From Craspedostauros australis (taxonomy: Eukaryota; Bacillariophyta; Bacillariophyceae; Mastogloiales; Achnanthaceae): DNA of 64,000 bases. The notes beneath the pieces were generated by a model that saw only the letters and a list, made by a program, of their open reading frames with translations, had not been told where the DNA came from and searched no databases. Shown here one piece after another: positions 35,301-43,623 of the stretch (positions are counted from its first letter, which is position 1; each line of letters starts with the position of its first letter). The DNA lies in contig JAMXDE010000007.1 in NCBI GenBank assembly GCA_026770025.1, positions 1,860,001-1,924,000 of the forward strand, given 5' to 3'. The position numbers were made by a program, and so were the translations under genes.

Positions 35301-37810
35301 TGGGGAACATGGGATTCGCTTGCCAGAGGGTACGCCGCTGTGAGGCGCGTGTTGGATCCTACAAACACCTGCACCATGGTACATCCACCGTGTCCGGGGA
35401 CTCCATCATGATGAGCAGGCGTGTCAGAGAACAACGTGTCCATGGAAACAACATCGTGTAGTCGACTGACATTGGCTGCGGGGAATCTAGACTTATAGTG
35501 TTTACGCATGGGATAACGCTCAGACATGCGATACCACTGGGTAGTACATGCAAGAGTGTCACGCACGCGGTCTGCCGGAATCCACCCGAAGTATGGCCGT
35601 AGCGCATGGAAATTGGGCGCTTTACCCACGATGTTGCGTGGCCCGGCCTTGGTTGCCTTCTCCCCATCCCCGAGCGTTGCAGCGGATTGAGCGTACTGAA
35701 CGCACTTGGAGATGGTGATATCGATGTCGTCGTCTTCGCCGCGTTCGGTGGCGGGAATGTTGTCCAGATCAGCCTCCCCGTCCAGGACAGATGGGTCCCA
35801 CTCTTGGTCGGATGTGAAGAACACGTGTGGCAGATCGTCTAGCTCTGCTTGAGTTGGCTTGTGCATGTCCATGTATGCGAGGCCTTGACGCACGGTGAGC
35901 GGGATGACGAATCCGTCCGGCGTGACGATGGTTTGCCGACCGCCAGGGAGGTTCTTGGGTCTCTCGTTGACATCCAATCCAAACGCTGCGAGTTGGTTGG
36001 CAGAATGGATGGTGCGCCCTTTCCCGTAGTTGGCGTACTGATGGAACCAACCGATCACCGGCCCTGAGGTGGTCTGGATGACAGCGGTGGCCGTGACCAG
36101 CGCCAGATCCTTGATCTCTGCGTCACCAATTCCAGAAACATCAGCACGGTTGGACGTGGACTCCATCACCAGCATGTCATCGCCAACGAGACCGCCGTTC
36201 GCACCTCCATCCACCAATGCGCCTTGCACAGTCACGTTCGCGTTGTTGAACTTGTACGATACGTTCGTGTGTGACAAGGTGTAGGTGCGACCGTCAATGA
36301 CGAGGGTAGCCGGCGGGCTCCCGGACGCGCTAGACATGGCATTGGAAAGCATACGGTTGATTGCTGTTCCGGCGGTAGAACTAGACTCATTATTGTTACT
36401 ACCGTTGTCGCTGGCCTGGGTGTCCTGTTGGTCGTTCTGGTTGGATGTGGATCCACTGCGGTTGGTGTTGTTGGCGGAACGCCTAGGCTTGTCCTTCTTA
36501 CCACGTCCGGACTTGGCTCGCCGGGCTTGGAGGAAGTCGCTGCGTTGCCTGTCAGTCAGCTTATTGAACTCCTCACGTGGCAGCCGTTCTCGTGTCTCTT
36601 TGCTGTAGTCCTTGTTGGGCTTCCAGAGATTGGGTCCGTCGTCCTTATCCTTCCCGCGTTGTTTGCGCTGGTCGGCATTGTTGGCTTGGCGCGGCGGCTT
36701 TGGCTTGCTGGCGTCGTGGCCATCGAGTTGGACAGCGTACGAACGGACGAGCTCAACGAGGGTATCGAACTCCATGGTGGTCGTGGACGTGCCGGGTGAG
36801 TAGGCCAGAATTGCGGTCTGCAGGTAGTCAGTCTGGAAGATAGACTGGTACAGAGCCTTGTCTGCCTCAATGGCATTGGTCAACCACTCCTTCTTCGTCG
36901 CGTCGTCGATCGGGTCATCACGCAATGCCTCAAGCTCGTGTACCTTGTGTTGCCACAGGTCTAGGAACTGCTCACGCGTCTTGCGCCACTGCTTATCCAG
37001 CTTGAACTTGATGATGTCGTCGCGGATGCGTCGGATGGTGTTGACAGCAGTAGCACCGGTGGTGTACTCGCGAACCAGCATGCAGTAGACGGCTTGGCCG
37101 TCACAGATCGACTCGTATGGAGTGACACACTTCCTACTCTTCGTGGTCTGCAGGTTGGATACAAACACGTTGAACAGGAAGGTGGACTGCACCTTGAAGA
37201 GCTCGGCTTGTTCATCGGACGGGACGTAGTTAGTATCGAGAACATTGGAGATGCCATGAGCAGCAGCGGTGGCACGCAGACGACGATGGAATGTAGCAAA
37301 GTATTTATCATCAGACAACTTGGGATAGTCGCTAATGTTACGTTTGATGCTGCGGTTGAAATCTGCGGCGAGGTCGCGTCCGGTCTTCTCCGTTGGTTCG
37401 GTCTTCGTTGGTTCGAAGGGGAATGCGCTGGTGGTTCCATCGGGCATGGCGGTTGAGGATGCGGGCGATGGTGTGAACGTCCGGGCGACATACTCCATGT
37501 ACGAAGCTTGGTTGAGTCCCCGCCATGTCTCTACGGTGGGATTAGGTTGAACACTGAACCAGCCAATGGCATTTATGAATTTCCGGATTGCTACCTTAGA
37601 CAGTTGGGCTACGTAGTCGGATCCTGGGTCAGGCACCTGGATGGTGACGTCCATATCGAGCATGTCTTCGCGATGGAGCGAAGCGAAATCCATGATGGTT
37701 TGGATCTCTTCATTGTGCAAGATAAGCCATTCATTGGATGAGTCGTCATATCCGAGAACGCTGAGGACGTGCGCCAGGATGGGGTCGTTGATTGGGATTG
37801 CGTTGGACAT
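32351..37810 (-). CDS. Element A gag-pol polyprotein (1819 aa), intact
   Basis: ATG at 37810, TGA at 32351. Gag covers about residues 1-500 and ends in a basic Arg/Lys/Asn/Ser-rich tail with no CCHC zinc knuckle. The protease site is VDGGANGG (Asp534). The integrase core has D791 (SMDTLF), D855 (MSDNA) and E890 (VERR), 35 residues apart; the usual His/Cys pre-integrase pattern is not obvious. RT includes VGDIGNAYLEA and YVDD at 1459-1462. RNase H has TFVDANLMH, TYGSEFVAAR and GDNQSV, ending near VADVMTKFLPW. A single frame with no break implies one polyprotein, so gag:pol ratio must be set another way. Confidence 0.96.
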   Translation of the reverse strand: MSNAIPINDPILAHVLSVLGYDDSSNEWLILHNEEIQTIMDFASLHREDMLDMDVTIQVPDPGSDYVAQLSKVAIRKFINAIGWFSVQPNPTVETWRGLNQASYMEYVARTFTPSPASSTAMPDGTTSAFPFEPTKTEPTEKTGRDLAADFNRSIKRNISDYPKLSDDKYFATFHRRLRATAAAHGISNVLDTNYVPSDEQAELFKVQSTFLFNVFVSNLQTTKSRKCVTPYESICDGQAVYCMLVREYTTGATAVNTIRRIRDDIIKFKLDKQWRKTREQFLDLWQHKVHELEALRDDPIDDATKKEWLTNAIEADKALYQSIFQTDYLQTAILAYSPGTSTTTMEFDTLVELVRSYAVQLDGHDASKPKPPRQANNADQRKQRGKDKDDGPNLWKPNKDYSKETRERLPREEFNKLTDRQRSDFLQARRAKSGRGKKDKPRRSANNTNRSGSTSNQNDQQDTQASDNGSNNNESSSTAGTAINRMLSNAMSSASGSPPATLVIDGRTYTLSHTNVSYKFNNANVTVQGALVDGGANGGLVGDDMLVMESTSNRADVSGIGDAEIKDLALVTATAVIQTTSGPVIGWFHQYANYGKGRTIHSANQLAAFGLDVNERPKNLPGGRQTIVTPDGFVIPLTVRQGLAYMDMHKPTQAELDDLPHVFFTSDQEWDPSVLDGEADLDNIPATERGEDDDIDITISKCVQYAQSAATLGDGEKATKAGPRNIVGKAPNFHALRPYFGWIPADRVRDTLACTTQWYRMSERYPMRKHYKSRFPAANVSRLHDVVSMDTLFSDTPAHHDGVPGHGGCTMVQVFVGSNTRLTAAYPLASESHVPHVVQDFIREHGAMDVLMSDNATAQIGGKMKDILRQYCIADHQSEPHHQHQNPVERRIQDIKRTTNGIMDRTGTPARFWLICTLYVVGLFNHLSQSTAGRITPVQAATGQRPDVSKYLNFHWWEPVYYKVGNAAFPGTTQERRGRWAGPCEHKGDELTFWVLDDATQRLLPRSSIRRVSDDARNLRADYPLPDSGEDGNMGDEASETENPEDFDSDSAPKARQPVVHALSDLVATSHGESDPGVVKVPKFSPDELLGLTFLHQQDGLKWRARVIRKIKDGDAANHDNIKMLIAYGDDDTEELIAYTDLADIIEQQHEQEIGDGEMCVFKAITGHEGPFHSSHSKYNGSSYNVKVQWEDGSVTMEPLDVIAKDDPVSCARYAADNNLLGLPGWKRFRKLAKRKKKLNRLINAGKRKTRAQGPIFKFGVQVPRNGKEARQLDEKNGNSKWVDAERKEMAQLHEYGTFKDLGKNTRKPDGYKQIKLLWVYDVKHDLRHKARCVAGGHLTDPCKDMAYAGVVNLRSFRIALLAAELNNLKPMVGDIGNAYLEAYTKEKICFVAGPEFQELAGHMMIIVKALYGLRTSGARFHESLADTLRDMKFIQCKADPDVWMRDAGRCWEYICVYVDDLMAVMEDPQSFFDTLINKYKYKLKGVGPIKYHLGADFDRDKDGTLTMSPQSYIKRMLANYEQVHGELPRTYTSPMEHNDAPELDTSRELNPIETRQFQSLIGALQWCITLGRFDIAAAVMTLSRFRAQPRIGHMDRAKRVYGYLRKRSDAAIRFRTGIPDHERHFEIPDHEWMYSVYGDDEEETADDDPTPKGKAVRMTTFVDANLMHCKVTGKSATGVLHLLNQTPIEWFSKRQTTVETATYGSEFVAARQATEQVIAMRLTLRAMGIPLDGPAWMFGDNQSVITSSTIPNSVLSKRHNALAYHRVRAAVAAKILHFCKIDGTENVADVMTKFLPWAKYWPLVRPLLFWKGETMAG

Positions 37811-39411
37811 CGTGTAGTTGAGCGTTGCGATGATGTGGTCGTTGGTCCAATTTGCTAATATTATCGGACGAGTATTTTCCCGCAGCTCCCAGGAAAGTGG
37901 TCACACTTGGAAATGACTGCGCCGTCCGCTGTGATGTCGAAGCGTTCGCTGGGATGTGACGGTGGATTTCTGCGCTTGTCGGAATTCGTCGGGAATGGAA
38001 GTGGTGCCGGATGCAAAGCGCCAGTGATGGCGAAGGCGTTACCGGTAGCACGTTGTCACGAGTGGACTGCGGTTAATCCGTGCGCGATGTCTCGAATTGT
38101 GACTGACTGACGGATGGAAGGCCAGACGGGACCGTGTGAATTTCCCGATTGATGAATGCGAAGATGACCGTGCTTAATCCGAGGCGAAGGATGACCGATG
38201 GAAAAATGTCAACAAGGACCGTGTGAATTTCCCGTTTGGGCGATGTGTTGGCGCGCGACCCGAAGTCGGATGAATGACTGGGATAGCGAAGGAGTTGTGA
38301 ACCGATGTGACGCGCCAGTGATTGTGCGAACCGAAGGAATTCACAGCCAATCAGAAGGGTGGACTGAGCGCAAATGGGCGTTGTTGATGGAATTGTTGTT
38401 ATTTTGTTGGTCTTGAAAAGCGATGAAACGTCGCGGATGGATTGCGCGTTGGATGGCCTTGCCCGTTCGGATTTCGTCTCCCCGAACGCCGTATTCTTGC
38501 GCTTGTTCAGCTGTGCTCCACCAGGATGTGGTGCACCTTTGGTTTCACCCAGTTGGACCTTCGATCCAATCCGTGCCTCCTTTGAGTGCCACGGATCAGC
38601 TTGCTATACGTGTTTTAGATCTGGCAGCAGCTTGCCCGATGTACCTGATACTAACAGGATTTTGCACGCTAATGAGCGCGGTGCCCCCCAGGTGCCAGCA
38701 GTCGCTTTGATTCACCTGGTTCCACCACTCGCGTTTTCGTCCAGCGTATACCTGCCTTCCGGTGTCGTTAGACTCACTTGGTGATATTGCTATCAGCACA
38801 ATGCTAGCTTTACGGGTTGCATCCGCGGTATTCCTACCGATCACGTTTCTTCCCCAGTCAAGGGCAGACGCTAGTCTGGTTAGCAGTTATCTCTGCGTCC
38901 CTTTTGGACGTTAACCGATCTCAAGTACGGCTTAGACTTAGTGTTAACGACTGACCTGGTCGCGACAACTCACGGTGAGATTGCCGATAGGTTTCAGAGG
39001 GCCTTTGCGCTCCAAGTTTTTACGTGTATCTTGCTTCACGGGCTTTCACCTTTGTCGATGCTGACCAGGCCAAGTGTTTACGTGTGACTTGCTTCACGGG
39101 TTTTTACACCTTTGTCTTTTAGCTGACCAGCTATCGTAAGTAACGCAGTGGTGCGGAACTTGGTTTGTTGAGGGAAATTACTCCGCCTGCGATATTCGCA
39201 ACAGCGGGTGAGCCTTTCTGCACTTTAGCAGGGCAAAGCGGGTGTGGCGGCACGTAGCAATCTGCACACACGAGCAATTGGGTTCGTCGTCACGAACGCG
39301 TTGGGCCTTTCTTGGGCCGGAATCAAAGGAAGGGGACAGCGTGATGTCACCAGGCAGCACAGCGCTTCAGGATCCGTTCACTCTCACGATAGATGCTTGC
39401 GACTGTTAATC
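37811..39411 (-). other. Untranslated leader of element A
   Basis: 1.6 kb between the 5' LTR and the gag start, with no long ORF. It holds partly repeated blocks: GACCGTGTGAATTTCCCG occurs near 38130 and 38218, and two similar units containing TTTACGTGT and CTTGCTTCACGGG lie in 39017-39120. It may carry packaging or translation signals; nothing else recognised. Confidence 0.6.
39395..39411 (-). other. Primer binding site of element A, tRNA-Asn(GUU) half-like
   Basis: The plus strand reads GCTTGCGACTGTTAATC, ending exactly at the 5' LTR. This matches the anticodon arm of eukaryotic tRNA-Asn (loop CTGTTAA with GUU anticodon, flanked by GCGA and TC), so the element RNA is complementary to a tRNA-Asn 5' half. 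Drosophila copia likewise uses an internal tRNA fragment as primer. Confidence 0.6.
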
Positions 39412-40129
39412 TGATAATCAGCAATTACACACAGGACAAGAGGGGAGCACCAAACACTGCACTTACTACGCCGCCAGGGTGATCAAGCCAAGAGGTGGAG
39501 TTGGTGTGTTTGGTGTTGTTGTTGTTTCTATTAGTTGGTGTGTCAATTGATGATTGAGTTTGGATTATGAGATGATGATCTCCTATTTCTAAAGATGGTG
39601 CCTATTGCACGGTTGCTAACGTGCTGCTCGATTACCTCGTGGTTTCTCTCGCAGTCTTTTCTAAAACATTGCCCAAGATGGCATGTCGATCTACACGATA
39701 TCTCGTGTTATTCTCGCCTTTGGGTCTTTCTACATCTCTGTCTGATCTTGTCTAATCTTGCCTGGTCTTGGCTGGTCTTAGAATCCCATAGGACTCATAT
39801 ATCCCAACCGTCGACGTCAGTCGACTGCCTGCATCATCTCTGACATCACAGGACTATTTCCTAATTGTTGTTACCACGTGCTCACTGATGCACCTGGCGT
39901 CACTAGACAAGTCAGTGTACCATGACTAACATTTATTCTTGATTCCTTGGACCTCAGTGACGGTCCTCTGACGTCATTCTCTGATGTCAGTGCCTACGTC
40001 ATATCTGATGACAATAGAACCCGAACACCATTCGCATCATCAAGGCTCATTCGACTATACTATCAATCGAGTCGAATCACGTTCCAGTCATGTGTGATGT
40101 TAGCCTAAATTTCGATCTAGATGTTGACA
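39412..40129 (-). repeat. 5' LTR of element A
   Basis: 718 bp, as read identical to 31608-32325. CRE cluster at 39969-40002, TATA-like string at 39797-39802. Confidence 0.95.
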
Positions 40130-43100
40130 TGTCCATCAACGTATGTTGGGAAGTTTGTTGAGTCTCGTTGTGGCTCGATGATCGAGACAGCATAGGCATG
40201 TTGTTCGATGTTAGCCCACGCGTGCTCTGGAATACATGTTGCTGTGTCGAGGATGGATGATGGGTCGACTTCAAGCGTGGATCCGCTTTGACCGGACGCT
40301 CGCGTTGCTGGAGCCTCCTTCAGAGGTGCCGTGTTGGCTTCAATCATCCCTTGGACAAACTTCTCAACTTCGAACTCACTTGGCTGTGGCCATGGCCCTG
40401 GACGGATGGTCGTAACTTGGCGACGGAGTAGTTCGAATGCGAGACGATAGTGATGATTCTCAGAGATGGCGTTCCACACGGAGCGAGTTCTTTTGAAGAA
40501 GGTGTTTCCACTGATTCTGGATTCGGGAGGAAGAAAACCCTTCATCATCAAATATTCCGAATCCTGATACGACCATGGCTCTGGTTTGGCCGATGACATG
40601 TAGTCAAAGGCATCGAAGCTGGGGTTCATGATGCCGGTTCGAATGAAAGTGCTCAGTCTGTTGACGAATTGGCCGACAGCGTAGTCAGTCGCTTGTCTCC
40701 TGAGGTCGTCGCAACGAATCTCGCAGTGAAGGTCGACTTCGAAGTGTCTTTCCATGTCCGAGTAGAAGTCCTCGTAGACGTCTTGGAATGGCGTTGGTCC
40801 TTCTTCGACCATGTCGTCTGGGTCCGGCTGCCACCAATCGGCCATGTTGATGTTGTCTTCTCTTGTTTCAGTCGCCTTTGGCGCGAATGTTGGAAGGACA
40901 ACGTTGGTTGGTTGCGGATTCAAAGTGTTGAATCGGAGTCGAAGTCTGCGCAGTAGATAGTTGGCATCCACCTTGAATTGGTGTAAGTCTATGGAGAGAG
41001 AGTCGCTGCCTTCACGTTGGAGGGGTTCGATTGTGTGCAAGCAATCGACGACAGCTTGTGAGAATGTGATGATTGATGCAGAATCAGGGTGTAGCTCCCT
41101 GGTTGTTGCTTCCTGTTCGTTTTCTTCCATGCTAGCCACTGCGGGACAGAAGTAGTAGTCATCGGTATCTTCGTCGTCTAACCATGCGGCTTTGCCTCCC
41201 ATGCGCGCATACGTGAATCGCTTTGGTTGTTTGCGACTTCTCGTGCTTCGAGGTCTTGCTGGCGTTGATTCGAGCTTAGGCATGGTTGGTGTTGTGGAGC
41301 CGGTTTCAGTTGGTGTCGAATCTGAAGGTGGTAATGGAGTTGCCGGTCCCGAGATTGGTGACTCTCGGCGAGGTGAATCCAATTGCGGTTGAAGTGTTCG
41401 CTGGTCCGGTGACTCTATAATAGGATCAGGTTCCGGTTGCTCATTAGCAGCTCCCTCTGTCGAAGACATTTGCCTGTTGGCTCCCTCTGAGACTGGCATT
41501 GGAGGGGCGAGAGTGTCACTCATGAGATCCGGAATCTGTTGTGTCAGTGGTTGCGACCCTTTTGCCAATACCTGTGGCGCTCTTTCACGAACGGTTTGAT
41601 GGTTTCGCGTTTCGGTTGCCGGTGGTGGAGTGTGGTAGTCGTTGCGTTGTAACCGGTTGTGGTCTCGCGTGTCTGATGCGAAGATGTCGTCCTGCTCCAT
41701 TGATTCCACATCGTCGTCATCGAAAGGATATTGAAAGGTGGTGTCACCAAACATGCGAGTCCATTCTTCCGATTGATAGCTTGGAAGTTGCTTCAAGTCG
41801 GTAGCAATTGTTGCGAACCAGTCGTCGAACACAACATGGAACTGAGGTGTGATCGAACCTGTCCGTGGTGATAGGACCAGGGGTACGGTTGAAGCATGCT
41901 TCGTGGAGAGACCCATGTTCACGTATCTCTCTCCTCTTGGTTCCCATCGGGGTATCTTGCGCCCGTCGGCCAGTGCTTTGTTAAGGACATAGACTGGGCT
42001 GCCCCATACGTGCAGGTTATGAAGTTGCTTGAGGGGAAGACGGATACGTGACAGAACATCGTAAGGTGTGAGGCCTGTGGCGGGGTTAGGCACGCGATTG
42101 TAGATATACGCGGCATGCACTACGGCCATTGGCCACAGTTGAGCGTCGAACATTGTTGGCCAATGAATGCTTTGATGCATCATCATGGTTCGGGCCATTG
42201 ATACAATTGTTCGAATGCTTCGTTCGGCGATTCCATTGTGATGATGAGCGCCGACGCCTGCGAATCGGTGGACTTGATGGAATATCTCAAGGTGCTTGGA
42301 GTATTCGGGTGAGGTGAAGGTAGTTGCGTTATCCGATAGGTAGGATCGCACGGGGACTCCCACATCTCGACACATTAGTTCGAACCGTTCCTTGGCCTCG
42401 AGGGTAGCGTGTGTGGTTAGCGCTGCCACTGGTTCCACATGAATGTATCCGGAGGCGTGATCGACGAAGATGGCTCCGCCTTTGTACATTTCGTTTGGGT
42501 CACCTTTGCCTCGTCCTGAGAAGAGGCGTCCTGGTGTTCGACCGACGAAGTGGTCCACTGATACTTGTTGTCCTGGGAATAAGTGGTCGGTGCGCAAAAC
42601 TCCTTGTTTGTCACGAACGACATGTTGGGTTATTCCTGGTGAAGGGCGACGGTGCAGCTTTCCGAATTGACATGCGGCACAGAGCGGAAGGCTCGTGACC
42701 TTTGCTGCAGCTGTGTGCATCTTTCTAGACGATTCTGACCCAGTGAGTGCACCCGAACGCAGCAGGAACTTCACTCGACTGAAGGATAAGTGTCCGAGAC
42801 GATAGTGCCACCGAAGAAGTTCCTTTTGCGGTTGGGTGAGGTTCACGTTGTGGTCCGACACGGTAGAGACGATGGACGTTAGTGCAGCTGGTACATCATG
42901 GATGTTGTCAGCGCTGTAGCCGACGGATGTTGGCAACCTTGTGGATTTCTTGTAGTTCGCTACGATTGCATTGCGATCGTCGCTTCCCAGGATTCCGCTG
43001 AGTTTGCAGGAGGACTTGTCGAATACGATCGTTTCTCCCTGATACTCGTCGAGAAGACTGGAAGTGCTGATTAGCTTGACCTTCGATTCGGGAACATGGA

Positions 43101-43533
43101 AAGCAGGCAGTCGCAATTTGCGAGGGCTTCCAGTCACATCAAGAACATACCACTCGACAGTTCCCAACGCATTCACTTGGATTTTCTTGAGGAACCCGTT
43201 GAGAAAGGTCGGTCTTGGTGGAGGACTTGGAGTAGAACAGAAATCGTTGAGGTCATTTGTCACAGAGATGGACGCTCCGCTGTCCCATACAAGTTCGAAT
43301 GGAGCATCGGGCGAGAGATAACTCTCAGCTTTAGCTGGAGATGCAAAAGCGTTGCGATTGGTGAAATAAGATGCTAGACCTTGCAGAGTGAGTAGTGCGG
43401 GCATGTCATTGTCACATTGTTGTTTTTGATTTCGATCATACATCAAGTCGATTCCGCGAGTTGGGTACAAGCTCCAGAGGTTTCGTGAGATGGATGAGGT
43501 GCGACCTTCCTGGTGTCGAAATTCCCCGTAGTC
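40130..43533 (-). CDS. Element B pol, first part: protease and integrase
   Basis: Open from just after the TAG at 43534-43536 to the A insertion. The first in-frame ATG is at MYDRNQKQQ. The protease site is WDSGASISVTN. The pre-integrase domain has HYRLGHLSFSRV ... CAACQFGKLHRRP (His/Cys). The integrase core has VDHFVG, YLSDNATTF and GIAERSI, 35 residues between the last Asp and Glu. A long Pro/Ser/Thr/Glu-rich linker leads toward RT, which lies beyond A at 29946-31602. This part is in the same frame as gag but follows two TAG codons (43534-43536 and 43624-43626). Confidence 0.9.
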
Positions 43534-43623
43534 CTAAAAGTAACGTGCTCCTGTAACGCTCAGGAGTGATCGATCATGCGCTTGCCACGTTGACGATAGG
43601 GGGGTATTTGTTGTTTCTGTACT

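Larger units (their letters stand above)
31608..40129 (-). mobile_element. Ty1/copia element A, complete (innermost)
   Basis: 8522 bp with 718-bp LTRs (31608-32325 and 39412-40129) that I read as identical. LTR ends are TG...CA and the 5-bp target duplication is TGTCC (31603-31607 and 40130-40134), inside pol of B. A single intact gag-pol ORF lies on the minus strand. PPT AGGGGAG (32326-32332) and a tRNA-Asn-half-like PBS (39395-39411) abut the LTRs. Identical LTRs plus an unbroken ORF indicate a very recent and possibly still active copy. Confidence 0.96.

Noticed and set aside
38596-39360. ORFs and a possible structured RNA in the leader of A
   Set aside because: Short, without domain or codon bias; the repeated blocks are too divergent to call an RNA family by eye.
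43470-43533. Frameshift between gag and pol of B
   Set aside because: Both lie in the same frame; the separation is by two TAG codons, not a shift.
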